64,000 nt of DNA from Durusdinium trenchii (GCA_963970005.1 CAXAMN010000004.1:384989-448988), one strand, 5' to 3'. Positions 32,346 through 44,199 are shown, counted from the first letter of the stretch. Notes: a model not told the origin generated them from the letters alone. A program made the numbers and translations.

Positions 32346-32665
32346 ACCCCAAGCCTCTTCACAGGTTTGGCAATCCATGCTTTGGGGGTGTGATTCATCA
32401 GTAATTTTTAAGAATGGCTAGTGGGTCATTTTTTGTGAGTTCAACTCGGACGTCTGCGCGACCCGCTCGCCGCCCGTGGCCCTGGCTGAGTCATCGACAA
32501 AGTAGGTCCTTTTTTCCTGCGATGACTCAGATCACCCTACCCGCCGTACCCCCTGAAAACGCTCCGCACGGTTGAGCTTGCCAAAACCCCCGTACGCGGG
32601 CTGTTTGCATCGACAAGACCGACGAGTGAAGTCAGAAAGACCGACGGATGCGGGGAGAAACCATC

Positions 32666-32715
32666 GCTAGTAGAGATGGAGGCCATCGCTCTTAGGTTTG
32701 GAGGCCATCGCTAGT
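32666..32715. repeat. Dispersed GGAGGCCATCGCTA repeat copy
   Basis: Two copies of (T)GGAGGCCATCGCT(C/A) joined by TTAGGTT, flanked by GCTAGTAGA; same family as 5652-5839. Confidence 0.8.
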
Positions 32716-33935
32716 AGACAGTACAGTCCTTCTTCCTTAGGGTTAATTACCTGGGAGGTCTCATGAATACACAAGTCGACCCGGACCCTGGGGCTGTTCA
32801 AGAGGGACATGTCCCGACGAGAGTCTGGCCGCATCACGTCCAAGTTGGTGGAGAGTTTTGGCCAAATCGCTTCAAAGACGGGATACACGGAATTTACCCA
32901 TGGATGTTTTACCCCGAACAACGGTTTCCACGATGGACCCATGGAGGTTTGTCGACAGGATTCTTGACATCGGTGTCTTTCTCGGCAGAGCAATGCAGAG
33001 CATTTCAGCTTCATAGACCTACCATGACCTAACCCGGCCCCGCACCCGGCCCCAAGAGTTCACCCTGAGGGGCCCAAGGACCTGGACCAGGTAGGATCCT
33101 ATAGGACACAAGGAGAAAAGGACGTCCCAGAGAACGGAGCACTTGGATTGCATGGGACAGAGATGAAGTCGTGGGAAGGGCTCGAAGTCCCAGGATGGTA
33201 GCGCGGAACATGCCAGCTTCCAGGACCGTGTGTGTGGTGTGTGTGCGTGTGTGCGTGTGTGCCAACCCCTGCTTCTAAGGGATCGCAATTTCACACAGTC
33301 TCCTCATTTTTGCACGGTTGGTGAAATCAGTCAATTTGTTTAAAAAAAGACTCTTAAACCCTGCCACATCTAACCTGGAAGCTGCGATGTGACAGGGGAA
33401 GCATAATCAAGGCGTCCGTCCCCCTTGATGCGCACCCGCAAACCAGCGTGTTGTTCAACGCGTGGTTCAACGCCGTGGCCGTGCTTCCATTCTATTACTT
33501 CTGCAGTTTTCTTGTCTCACACGACTCTTGACCCTACAGTTCCTCAGCCAAAACCTACTGCAGTAGTATAACAGTCTAATGCACTCCGGAAGACCGCTGG
33601 TTGATGCTTGCGAGCTTTCTTCTATAAGTGTGTGGTGCTTGTGTTTGGAGAAAGTGTGGCCCTGTCTCCTCTGAGACCCGGGATGAAGTCATCTAGGATT
33701 TCACCCGTTACCCTGTTTAAGCCTGAGGATCCCTCATGGTTGGAAGGGATCCGGCAGGGTTTGCCAAGGGTTCCATAAGAATCCCAAAGTTTGTTGGGCA
33801 ATGGTCCCGATTTGATGAAATAATAGGTTACATATTTTTCGGGTGTCAGGTTAACAAGGGAACATGTTCTTAGTTTTCCAAACTAATATAATGAATCGCC
33901 CCAACAAATCAAACCCCTTACATACATAATTCAGT

Positions 33936-34072
33936 TTGTGGTTGGGGCTGGCTTGGGGAAAAACCGGTTCCGAAGCGTCTCATCATCGCCTGTTCCAGGA
34001 CATTGTGGAGTACGTCTCCTCGCGGCCGCAGATGGACTTTCTCGGTGTTTCTGGGACTGCGGGGGGACGGCA
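33936..34072 (+). CDS. Candidate exon (RLFQDIVEYVSSRPQMDFLG)
   Basis: The frame reads SEASHHRLFQDIVEYVSSRP then QMDFLGVSGTAGGRQ up to GGCAG|GTGATC in phase 0. Amphipathic helix followed by a Gly-rich turn. It can be joined in phase with the exon at 34927. It could belong to the metallo-beta-lactamase-fold gene upstream or be separate. Confidence 0.45.
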
Positions 34073-34433
34073 GGTGATCCTGCAGGTTGGCGTTGGTGGA
34101 TCCAATATGATCCAATGCATCTTGATAAGGAGACTGGCGGGTTCACCTTCGTCATTGTTGGTTTTTTTGAGGGGTGACACATTTCTAGACTGGTTGGTTC
34201 AAGATGGTTTAAGATATGGATCCACAGAATTGGGGAGGTCGCTTGTAGCACGCTGCAGATAAAAGCCTTGGGCTTCAAACTTCATCGAATTCGAGGCTTC
34301 GTGGTCGATTGGGGGAGTCGCCAAGACTTGCTAAGTCGAAATCGGATGATCCGTGAATCTTGACAGCAGATTTTCGACCCAATGAATTAAGAAGACTGGT
34401 CCTGGAAACACCGAAGAAACAGTTTTTCTTTCC

Positions 34434-34577
34434 ATCCATCCATCCATCCATCCATCCATCCATCCATCCATCCATCCATCCATCCATCCATCCATCCATC
34501 CATCCATCCATCCATCCATCNNNNNNNNNNATCCATCCATCCATCCATCCATCCATCCATCCATCCATCCATCCATC
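34434..34577. repeat. (ATCC)n microsatellite with a 10-N assembly gap
   Basis: About 34 uninterrupted CATC/ATCC units surround ten Ns at 34521-34530. The Ns show that the true length was not resolved. Apparent ORFs across it (DGWM repeats) are artefacts. Confidence 0.98.
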
Positions 34578-34926
34578 ACGTCGTTGTTCATCAAGATCTG
34601 ACCTGAAAATTGTTCCAAAAGCAACCTCTGTAGCGGGACCTCCCAAAACTCGCGAAACCTTCTATCGCAAAACTTGAGCCGCCGTACTCTTAACATGAGT
34701 GCGAACGTCGCCCAGGTTCGGCCTGAAGAAAGCCTTTGCCATGTCGTGGCCGGAGCCCGAGATGAACAAAGCCGGGCATCGCGGAACTAGTTGGGCCACG
34801 ACCTGCATAGCTGACCTGCATAGCCTGCATATATGATGTACATAGCTTGAGTTGCAGCTCCCACATGTTGGGTGCATGTGTTTACTGAGATCCGACTGCA
34901 TCCGTAGATCCCTCTCCGTCCCTCAG

Positions 34927-35005
34927 GTGATCGGCTATGGCGCACAAAGCGAGGCCCCCACACCGGAGGATCTGCCCAGCAGCGCGGTGCTGCGGCCTGG
35001 TGATG
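34927..35005 (+). CDS. Candidate exon (VIGYGAQSEAPTPEDLPSSA)
   Basis: After CCCTCAG|GTG the frame reads VIGYGAQSEAPTPEDLPSSA then VLRPGDEM, with a pyrimidine-rich acceptor. Phase matches 34072. The end is uncertain; the frame stops at 35041. Unknown family. Confidence 0.42.
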
Positions 35006-35129
35006 AGATGCTTGGAGATGTCAGACGTGTGACATGTGCCTGAACATGAAGGTGGGTGCAATTGATGAGTGATGACGTGGTTTAAGAGTAAAATAATATA
35101 TTACACATATGTGTAAAAAATACCTTGCC

Positions 35130-35600
35130 AGCCGGAACCCTAACTTTTCCTCGGGTATGCGGACAAACCCGGTATATTCTTGTAAAATGGGAAAAACCTC
35201 GGGTTTCCCGGTAAAACCCCGGGTGTTCTCTCAATCTGCCTGCTGAGGTAAAGTTGATTGTATTCCTTTGCATGCTGAACAATCCGTGCTGAGCCCGTGA
35301 TTTACCCATGCCAACCCATGATTTCCTGGAAAACAAACACCAGTTCTTTTGAAACACCCAATCTGTTCAAACCCCTGATTTACCCGTGAACCCGTGAACA
35401 AAAACCACGGGTTTGGAGGTCAGATGTCGAACGAGTTTTGGGTGCCAATAGAAACAAATCTTCTGAACTGACACCCGTATTCTCGATACTCAAGCAAGAA
35501 ACTGCCACATCAGTATGCACGTGCTGAAATCCAAAAAACACGATCGCAACGCAAACCCCCGGGCTGCCAGTGAAAACCCCGGGGTATTTTGGAGAACCCC
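35130..35600. other. Region rich in ACCCGGGTTT / GTGAACCC words, no gene
   Basis: Short words such as CCTCGGGTTTCCC, AACCCCGGGTG, GATTTACCC and CCCGTGAAC recur irregularly on both strands. This looks like an old degenerate repeat. No coding frame is supported. Confidence 0.5.
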
Positions 35601-35781
35601 AGGTTTTCTTTGGGGTCTTGGCAGAGGTATATATTATGACTTTGCAGTGCGCGACTTCCGGAACCTCCAAGGATCATCATACATCGGAACCTGCAAGGGT
35701 CATAACACTTTGCGCGACTTCCAGGGCCTACAGCATAAATACTTAAACTGCAGCATCAATAAATAAATTCTCTCTTTTCAT

Positions 35782-36597
35782 GATTCATTCCATTAATTAT
35801 CTTTGCCCTTTTTTTGGCCAACCTATAGATTAAAATAAATGGAATGAATCTTATTAATAATTCTCTTACATTTATCTTTGCTATTTGCCATTGGCATGCT
35901 ATTAATATAAATTTCTTAATCTCTAGATTATAATGCCAATGGCAATTTATGGCTTGTTATTATTAATAAAAATCTCTGCTAATAAAGAACAAACAATCTA
36001 TATTAATATATAGATGATAATGCCAATTAATTATTCATGATTCCTTAATTTAATTAATTGGCAGGGATTTTTCATTCATATCTTATTATTATTATTATCC
36101 GGCCCCTTTATAATTAAGAGATATATGTGGGCCGGTTATTTTATTCATTGATTATAACGTTCATTCATATTAAAATAGAGAAGAGAGAAAATTAATGAAT
36201 GAATTAATATGATGGGATTTCTCCATAAGATATTTTATAATATGAAATCCCATCATGAAAAGTAAAAGATGAATTATATATTGGCAAAATGCTTTATAAA
36301 ACTATATCTTGTCAATTGCATTTTGCCTATCTTTCATTTAATATCTTTATCTTTGGGGTTTTTCCAATATTAAAATAGCTTATAGGAAAAACCCTTAAAA
36401 GAGAGAATGAATATAATGACATGGCAGGTTTTCTATTCATTCTATTTCTTTTATAAAGAAAAAACTGCCAATGAATGAAGAGATTATAATGCCCATCATT
36501 TATTTGTCTTTTCTTTTCTTTTATACAAATGATGGGCATCAAGAACTAATAATAATGTGGCCTAATGATATTTCTCTTTTAATTCAATAGGCCACAT
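35782..36597. other. AT-rich block with twelve consecutive hairpins (possible nuclear copy of mitochondrial DNA)
   Basis: Strongly AT-rich, unlike the GC-balanced flanks; it ends sharply near 36610. Non-overlapping inverted repeats follow one another: 35782/35838, 35885/35933, 36021/36051, 36209/36244 and 36489/36527 have perfect 13-bp stems. 36356/36382 and 36555/36585 match at 12 of 13. 35996/36008 (8 bp), 36099/36129 (7), 36160/36195 (9), 36283/36318 (10) and 36422/36465 (6) are weaker. Stem sequences differ from one another and loops are 4-43 nt. Such serial stem-loops in AT-rich DNA are known from dinoflagellate mitochondrial spacers. No coding frame is credible. Confidence 0.85.
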
Positions 36598-36859
36598 ATC
36601 TTTTATTATGTTTGTTAACTTGGGCGATTTGCGGAGCCTCCCAGGATCGGCTTCTCTGCGCCACATGAGCGGCCCTTTCTGCGTGCAGGCGCATGCCGCG
36701 CAGGGGAGGTGCAAAGGTGGCGAGCTGATGCTGGTGCGCAGGCATGGTTGATCAGCAGTGTTGGAAGCTTTGATCACACCATTGCTTCCAAGGATTGTGG
36801 TCCTCCATCATCCAAACTTTCTTTCAAAGCAACCTGAAATCCACCAACTGTCACTTCCT

Positions 36860-36979
36860 TTCTGTCCAACCAACCTCTCTGCTTCGCGATGCATGCCGAG
36901 GTCCTCAAACTGTGCAACTGGTGCTGTCGATGACGGACCAGCCCGTCCACGGAGCGGCGCTGCGGAGCGGAGCGGAGCG
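36860..36979 (+). CDS. Candidate exon (PQTVQLVLSMTDQPVHGAAL)
   Basis: A frame reads TSLLRDACRGPQTVQLVLSM then TDQPVHGAALRSGAER up to GGAGCG|GTGAAG. A second frame reaches another good donor at 37006. Unknown family; the first exon-like sequence after the hairpin block. Confidence 0.33.
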
Positions 36980-38167
36980 GTGAAGAGGGCGATCCACATC
37001 CACCAGGTGAATCTGCCGTTTCTGTGAGCGCAAGGCAGAGTCTATTTGAATTGGACAGCTACGTGAAACAGAGTCTGTTGGACCGGGGAGGCTGGTGCTA
37101 GACAGGGCCGCACGATCAGCGCAACTGTCTGTGGTGAGTCCGACTGACCTTGTGGTGCGTGCTCCCGTGCGGCTGACTGACCTGCACTGAGTCATGTTTC
37201 CAGCAGTGCGTCCACCGAACAAAGGCTCGCGCTGAAACCGCGCGCCGTCCCCGAACAAAGAGGTGCGATCGTTGTTCACCGATCGGTCGCTCCTGTAGGT
37301 CGTCTGAAGTTCAGCGACGAACATGCTATGGCGCATACAATATCATATTTTGCTTGGAGATGCAAGAGCATTTTGGCTGGCTGGGAAGTGAAGCTTTGGA
37401 TCAAAAATGGTCAGGGCCAGCTGGGCCCTCCGAAAGGTTGCAGATTTGCTTTTGGAATTGCACACACGGCCGCATATCTCCCTTAACCCTAGATGTCATG
37501 GCCCTGTGTTTTTGCTTGTCGATGCTTTCGTTTGACCAGAGAGCTTCCCTCTTAGGAACACCTCCCAAATTTGGACTCAACTGCTTTGACCACAGCCTTC
37601 GCCCACCTCACAAGTTAGCGGCGCCTTGTCCTCGCGCCATCTGAGGCCTCACGCGAGATGATGCGAAACATCAAGAGCGCCGAAGCACGTCCGGACGCCT
37701 GAATGTGGCAGGGAAGTCCTTGCCGGATTCAATTGCTGGTTCAACTCTTCGTTGACGCATGGTTTCAGGACATATCTACAATGCTGCGGGCATGACTTAT
37801 GTACATCTCTGCAGAATGACCTTCAAAAGATTCAAAAGGTTGTCGTGGTTTAAACAGGAGAGGGATGCAAAAAGCATCGCAAAAGCTCGCAACAACAACA
37901 CAGGTCGTGGTAAACGATCGCGCATGAATGAACGATCGTTGCGGGCACAGGAGGCACGTCACATCGACTGAACCGTCGGGTGCTGTGACGATTCGAGGCT
38001 TGGACGCCTTGCAGCAGACCCAAGAGAAGACCGCCGCGGCCTGGGGATCCAAGGGACGAAAGGAAAGACGTACCCGGACGCTGGACGGTTGGTTGAAGAG
38101 TGAACAGAAAGGCCTGGTTTTCTAGAGGGAATTCATAGGGTGGTGTGTATTTGAATACTGTATATAT

Positions 38168-38494
38168 TTGGAGAGATATCCAACCAATTGGTTTTTGAGC
38201 GAGGGAGATCCCTTCTTCCAGGGAGTCGTTGCCTGGGAGGTCTCCCTATTTAAGTTGCACACCCATATGTTGACGTGTATTGTGTTGCCGGTGAGTGAGG
38301 TTCATATATGGGTCCTTCACAGTGAAACCCTGCAAACCGACCCCCTAGAACTGACAATTGCAGATGGATGGACTGTTTGCGTGTCTGGGAGTTTCATGCC
38401 AAAGGCATCGTTGGCTGATGCCTTTGCAACCTCAGCTTTGAGCATCTTTGTGCCATTCCTCGTCTATCTACATGGTCAAGTCATGGACCAATAG
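38168..38494 (+). CDS. Candidate coding segment with hydrophobic C-terminus
   Basis: The longest + frame in this part (about 108 codons) with natural-looking composition, ending ATSALSIFVPFLVYLHGQVM and a stop. No motif recognised; may be a chance ORF. Confidence 0.25.
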   Translation: MERYPTNWFLSEGDPFFQGVVAWEVSLFKLHTHMLTCIVLPVSEVHIWVLHSETLQTDPLELTIADGWTVCVSGSFMPKASLADAFATSALSIFVPFLVYLHGQVMDQ

Positions 38495-38889
38495 ACCAAT
38501 CATATAGTAGCAATTAACCCAGGCTTAGCATCAGGGACCTTCAACTTGGTTGGGTGATGTTGGGTGTATGATGTATGTATATATCAATTTATTTAACGTC
38601 TTTTTAATTTTATGTATGCTTTTTACATCGGACCGGCCCAGTCTATGAGAGAATCTCCCAGAGACCATGAAATCTTGGGACACACCATCTTGAGAAGCGA
38701 AGTGTACCTTCCAACATCACGGAGAACAGGCAGAAAACATGCCACAAAGCACACACATTTGTTCTATTTCTTAAAGCCACAACATACCACGCATCTTAAA
38801 AGCCTCCAAGCATCAGGGGTCGAAACCCTTTGCTTCACCGGAGACCCGCAAAGCAAGGTTCTGAACACTGAAGTCTCTGGGCTCTCGGA

Positions 38890-39090
38890 CAAGGCGCGCC
38901 GAAGCTCCGCTCCGCTTAAGAGCGCGGTGGAAGCTCCGCTGCGCGCGGTGGAGCGCCGTGCAGGTCGAGAGCTTGCAGACCTTTGCGAAGACCTTGGCGA
39001 AGCAGAATGACTTGGAGATCCTGGAAGATCGGATGCAGAAGGCCTTGGGTTTGATGCTTTTGCCGAGTCCCAACAAAGAACTTTCTAGGG
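38890..39090 (+). CDS. Candidate coiled-coil exon (VESLQTFAKTLAKQNDLEIL)
   Basis: Reads VQVESLQTFAKTLAKQNDLE then ILEDRMQKALGLMLLPSPNK, clear heptads. The Arg-rich sequence before it (LRLRARWKLRCARWS) is in the same frame, but another frame is equally open there, so the 5' limit is uncertain. Confidence 0.42.
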
Positions 39091-39363
39091 AGAACAGGCA
39101 GAAGGGCTCTGAAGGAAAGATAAGGAAAGGCTCTGAAGTGATTGGTTGGGACCAAGTGTGTTCAATCGTGTTCTGGGAGCCACATGTTGCCGGCTGCAGA
39201 ACCTGCAGAACCTGCAGGGTCTTCTCGCCTCACGCCTGATGCGCCCTCGAGAGATCCAATCTTCTCATGGTCGCGGCCCCTCTGATCACCTGCCTTTTCT
39301 AAGGGATTTTCATCCACTGAGAAGAAACTCTCGGCGGCGAACAACCACCCACCACTCTCTCTC

Positions 39364-39580
39364 ATGTGGCCCTTCTCCCGGGGGCCTGGCGGGGGGGAGT
39401 TGGAACCAGAAGGGCCGAGTGTCTTTGTGGGAGTCCGTCTACCGGCCGACACACGAAAGTGGCGCCGGGACACACGCAACACGCAGACTGAAACCTCCCT
39501 GCGGGCCATGAACGAGGAGGTGTGTCGGACACTCAATGCTGCAGGACCACTCGACAGTGAGAAAGAGACGTTCTTTTTGC
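39364..39580 (+). CDS. Candidate exon (RKWRRDTRNTQTETSLRAMN)
   Basis: One frame reads GPSVFVGVRLPADTRKWRRD then TQTETSLRAMNEEVCRTLNA, charged and helical, possibly continuing the coiled-coil exons. Another + frame is open too. No donor was fixed. Confidence 0.35.
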
Positions 39581-40550
39581 TTTGGTTGGTGAAGCGCCCA
39601 AGAGAAGAGGAAGATGTTAGGCAACCACAGCTACATTTCAAAGATGAAGGGTGTTTTCATTTTTCTATGAAATACTAATTTTTGTGGAATGTGTGTTATT
39701 TCAAATCGTTCATTATTATAGTTAGATACAATTAGTATCCATCAATATGTTTTTGTTCCGTCCGCTGAGTCAGGTTTAAAGCAGTCAAACTGGAGAGAGG
39801 ATTGCATTACCAACCTGCAAGCCGTTCTTTCAGAATAAACATTCCCTGGAAGGCAAAGTGAAAAGATTCAGTGAACCTCATCAGCGTGTGACCTTTTTGC
39901 GGGGGGGTTCGTGGTAAGGAACTGGTACTCGCCAAGGCCTGACTTAGAAACCCAACAGATGTGTGCTGACCATCACCCACCAAGAAAATGCAACAATCAG
40001 GGACACCTTCCCGTCCACCCGTCCAAAGCTGTTTTTGAGTGCAAGCAAACCGTGGTACACTCCGAATGTGTAGATGGAAGACTTCTTCTCCAAGGTCATG
40101 TATTGTACATAGTAATAGACATGTGTCGTTCGTCTCCACAAAAAAAAAAGGCCTCGTTCGTCTCCGAGCCGATCAGCAACGCCCAGGTCGAAAAGCCGCG
40201 GCCCGGAGCCTGTCATCGGTCGACGGGGAGAGTGCCAGTCATGAGTGAGCGGAGAACGGATGTTGGAGAGAGGATGGACGGAGAAATGGGTCGTAAAGCC
40301 ATCAGGAAATGGGTCAGCAATACCCTGAAGTGAAGGGAGAGAGGATGTCGACCGGATGAGTCCGAGCGCATATATTCATGGAGAGTCTGAAGAATTATAT
40401 GTTAGATATTTTCTCACTTGAAGTGATGCTTTTCTCACCTGCCCATGATTTTTGCTGATGATCCATCTTGATCCATGCCATATTGTAAAGACGATAAATA
40501 GGGACTCCATGAAGTTTTCATATGTACATCCATTGGGGTGGTTGTTTCAG

Positions 40551-40675
40551 GGTATAGCTCTCGTGTTTGGGACCCAAAACCACCCGACCGATGCATAGCA
40601 CGAACGCCCGAGGCCACCGCGATGAAGTCGCTGTCGGACCGCGTGACTGAGATGGGCATGGAGGCCACTGACCCG
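40551..40675 (+). CDS. Candidate exon (AMKSLSDRVTEMGMEA)
   Basis: After TTGTTTCAG|G the frame reads YSSRVWDPKPPDRCIARTPE then ATAMKSLSDRVTEMGMEATD. The acceptor is good and the helix amphipathic. The donor is unclear (CCCGAAAG|GATGG is one option, a GA donor). Confidence 0.38.
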
Positions 40676-41019
40676 AAAGGATGGAGGTTTGAAAGGTTTC
40701 AGGATTCCATATTTCCATGGTGGCAGTTCGAGTTGAAAGGACATCTAGTTTCCTGGGAGGAATTTAGGATGTTGTGCCCAACTGGTGCGTGTTTCGCATG
40801 CGACACCAACACAGTTTAGAATGATGCTTAGATGGATTCCAAGCGCAGGGTCTGGTGTTCAGTTCAACAATTGACAGGGACCTCCAAGCCCAGCCTTCTG
40901 ATATATTTAGCGGGCAACCCCAAGAAACGTCGCAAGTTGCAAAAGCAACAACCTTTTGACTGACCCCGTTGCACCGGAGTCTTTGTGTTTAAGCTCTTCT
41001 TTCACTTTTCATGAATTAC

Positions 41020-41275
41020 TTACTCATTGTGCACGAACAAGTTCTTCTTTGTGAAGACACTCGGTGTGAAGAGCCTATCGTACGAAGTCCCTTCTTCACT
41101 CTACGTGAACAAGCTGCTCTTTGTGACATCAATGATTGAATTGGATTGGGGCTTCTCGCTGTTGACTCTATCTATGACCCTTTTGTTTCCTTGGAAACTT
41201 ATGAATCCTTTTGTGAGCCTCGTATTTACTTCATTATTTATTTATACAGGGTTCTACATGTTGCACCCTTCAAAT
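41020..41275 (+). pseudogene. Possible decayed coding remnant with in-frame TGA
   Basis: One frame looks strongly protein-like (CEDTRCEEPIVRSPFFTLRE, then LLAVDSIYDPFVSLETYESF) but has a TGA near 41137 between the two stretches. A second frame (95 codons) is open without a stop but is Phe/Leu-rich and less natural. Family unknown. Confidence 0.3.
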
Positions 41276-41557
41276 AAACAGGGTAGGCAATGGCCACTTG
41301 TTTCACCCAGATAAAGGTGGCTTTGACCCCTAAAAGTCTAATTACTGTAGATTCTAGATCGAGTCCAATGTTGCAGTTCTCGCCATGCCGTGTGCGGATT
41401 GTTCTGCTTTTCAGGCTCATACACAAAACACCCGGATTAGCATGGCCTTGGATGAGCACAAAGGTCACATCGGCCCATGCCTCAAATCTGACGTCTCGTT
41501 GTTTGGGCAACGGATCTTTCGCACTGTACATCGTGCAGAAGGAAGCGTCCGGATCGT

Positions 41558-41597
41558 CGCTAGTAGGTTGGAGGCTGGAGGCCATCGCTCTTAGGTA
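41558..41597. repeat. Dispersed GGAGGCCATCGCTA repeat copy
   Basis: GTCGCTAGTAGGTTGGAGGC then TGGAGGCCATCGCTCTTAGG; same family as 5652 and 32666. Confidence 0.8.
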
Positions 41598-42504
41598 TTC
41601 GAACCATCTGGGGACCGACACACTGAGGAGCTCTTCAGAAGGAGGCGTCCAAGCTGGACCGTCAACATGAATTGGAACGCCGCAGCCTCAAGACCGACTC
41701 CAACCCCCCACTAGTAGACCGTTCGCTGGTAACCAGTAGTGACCTACAGACTAAAACCCTGGTTCATTATATATTGGTAACTGGGTTCCACTCGACAGCA
41801 TCTTCACCAGTCCACCATGTAGCGAGCATGCAAAAGACCAAACGTATACGGGCGTACGGACACTTTTTTGGATGGGCTGGGTTTGGGGGGGATGTGGGGG
41901 GATGTGCATGCTCATGCTGGCAACGGTGGAATCGAGGCTGCTTCAAAAGGTACCATCTGGGTTTGAGCATGCAATGGTGTTGTCTTTTGCATCGGAGACT
42001 TAAATTTCAGAAGGGGCACTCCTAGGGCTGCGAAGATACCCTTGTAATTGTATGTTGCATTATATACATGCTGCATGTCCATGTGACAAATCCCCAGTCA
42101 ATAACATATGCTTCATCACTTTCATCTGCTGCCCGCTTCAAACATGTGGTATCACCTGTATCTACTTCCCATGGGAAAAACCTAAAGCATCCAACCAAAC
42201 AAAGTAATCCAAGAATAACAAAACACACACACAAAACCCCAAAAGAACAACATCGAACCAAGACACGTAAAACATCGTAAAACATAAACAGGCAATATTC
42301 TGATACTCTTTGCTGGCAGACAAGACACTTCTGGAATAGTGTGTTCTTCTGGAATAGTGTGTTCTTTTGGTTTTCTGACTCTTGGATGTCACCCACCCCC
42401 CGAAGTCTCCTAGAAACTTGGGATCTGACCTGAAGCCTAAGTCTTGGAAGTCTGCATGTGTAAAACCCTATTTATTACATGTGCTTTCCTATGACTATTG
42501 CTTT

Positions 42505-42790
42505 CCTTTTATAAAACTCCTTTTGATGTTCTTTTGATTCTTGTTGATTTCCTTTTAACCACCTTTTGATTGCTGTTTTCTTTAGAAGTCCTTTTGATTC
42601 CACTTGATGTCCTTTCAGATTTCTTTTGATTCCTTTTGATATCCTTTTAAATACCTTTTGATTCTTGTTGATTCTCTTTTAAATACCTTTTGCTGTTTAA
42701 TTGATGTCCTTATGTTCCCTGAGATGTTCTTTGAAATTCATGTTGATTCCTCTAGCTTGCCCTTTGAATTCTTTTAGTTGATTTCTTTTG
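42505..42790. repeat. Degenerate CCTTTTGATT repeat tract
   Basis: (T)CCTTTTGATT or its close variants (CCTTTTAAATACC, TTCTTTTGATTCC) occur a dozen or more times at irregular 15-35-bp spacing. The tract is T-rich on the + strand. An ORF beginning in its end (42778-43050) is probably noise. Confidence 0.75.
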
Positions 42791-43548
42791 GATCCCTTAG
42801 TTTGTCTTTTCAACTTATTGCAAACATCTATTCCACAAAAGGGGTAGCCCAGTACACTAGAAATCTTTCATATAACCCTCTACAATATTGTATCCCTTTT
42901 GGCTTGAATAATAGCATACCCTGGATTGTTGTCTACGCGTTTCCATGTTTTAACAAGATTACACCCTCAAATATTACACTTTATGCGTTGGTACCACTTT
43001 CAATAATGACATCCCCTGCAATAATGTCTGCACCTTTCATTCTTCTTTAAAACTATATTGAACTCCCTGCTTTTAAGTCCTAATTATCCAACTGAATTGT
43101 TAATTCCCTTTGAATTCCTTTTGATTTTGAGCCTATAGCCTATTGTATGCAAGAAACACTGTAAAATACGATGTGTTTAAGCATTTGCAAGGCAAATCTT
43201 ACAGCCCTACCAACGCCCTCTCTAATTTTAAATGGAATGGAGCTTGTGGTTCTTAAACCAATAAAACCGAGTGACATGCTTGCATTAAGTCAGCTAAGTG
43301 GGACTGTTGGAAAGCCACACCAGTGGTTGGAGAACCAACTATCAACTACAGGTCATTCCGTGCCCCACATGATGTGCTTGAGAAAAACATCCCATGTTTG
43401 CTCAAAGTGGGGCGGTTCGGAGGTTGTACTTCGTGTTTTCTTCCACTCTTTCCCCTTTTTCCACTCATTTGAAGTTGTACTCATCTCGACTTCGATGCTT
43501 TTGGTACCCCGGCACCGCTGGTCTCATCTTCGGCGTCCTTTCTTTGAG

Positions 43549-43628
43549 GCTCTCGGGTGTCGAACTGCATCGTGGCCTTGGAGAAGGCGGAAGAGCTCGG
43601 AATCTGGCTTTTCGGGAGAACCTTTGAG
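43549..43628 (+). CDS. Candidate exon (NCIVALEKAEELGIWLFG)
   Basis: After CTTTGAG|GC one frame reads SRVSNCIVALEKAEELGIWL then FGRTFE, ending at TTTGAG|GTGTAC in phase 0. Both splice sites fit the local AG|G...GT style. Helical; unknown family. Confidence 0.45.
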
Positions 43629-43739
43629 GTGTACCAGCAAGAACTACAGTGCTTGTTTGTTCATATATTCTAGATTCTAGTGATCTGGCCAAACGATTTT
43701 TCTAAGGGATAGACGTCCAAAGGGTGCAACATTGGCCTC

Positions 43740-43890
43740 CAACTGGTGGCGGACCGCTGCGACGTTCGTTTTCGACCAAGACAGACCGAGACAATGACGT
43801 CGCAGCGTCCAGCGTTGATTCGACGACTCTTCGGGCGACTCTTCGGGCGTTGGACGATTCTTCGATCCGCATGGAGAGCTACTGTGCAAT
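43740..43890 (+). CDS. Candidate coiled-coil exon (STTLRATLRALDDSSIRMES)
   Basis: A frame reads FSTKTDRDNDVAASSVDSTT then LRATLRALDDSSIRMESYCA. Charged with Leu heptads, similar to the exons at 25053 and 38890. Limits not fixed; the opposite strand is open as well. Confidence 0.35.
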
Positions 43891-44199
43891 TCTGAAGTCA
43901 GAAGCACAGACACACACCACATTGATAGGCACAAACACACAAAGCTAAGAATGCCTACTTTTCCTTATGTTTGACACCTCAGCCACAGAAGTTGGCGTGC
44001 CGGACCATGTTTGGCACAGTGAGTAGGGCTTTGCAAGCTTTTGTGCTCCTGCATGAGCTTTCCACACTTCAAACTTCTCACCAAACACCCTCAGCTTATT
44101 CCAGCTTCAAGCCGCCACCCTCAGCTTCACCAGACGGAGTGTTTCTTCACGGCCGCTTCGGCCGAAGCGAACCGGGGGTTGAACTGGGGCTGGGTTCAG

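Larger units (their letters stand above)
31090..33920. other. Stretch without a confident gene
   Basis: Holds the remnant at 31965, a short GGAGGCCATCGCTA repeat at 32666-32715 and a GTGTGC run at 33230-33262. Opposing open frames at 32667-33032 cannot be told apart. A short frame MGAVVKGAKQCEALGVIAPS at 31300 could be a missing exon of the metallo-beta-lactamase-fold gene. Confidence 0.5.

Noticed and set aside
34275..34696. Antisense ORFs with DGWM repeats and + ORF with HPSI repeats
   Set aside because: Translation of the (ATCC)n microsatellite and the N gap.
42778..43050. 90-codon + ORF after the CCTTTTGATT tract
   Set aside because: AT-rich, begins inside the repeat, no motif and no splice or start support.
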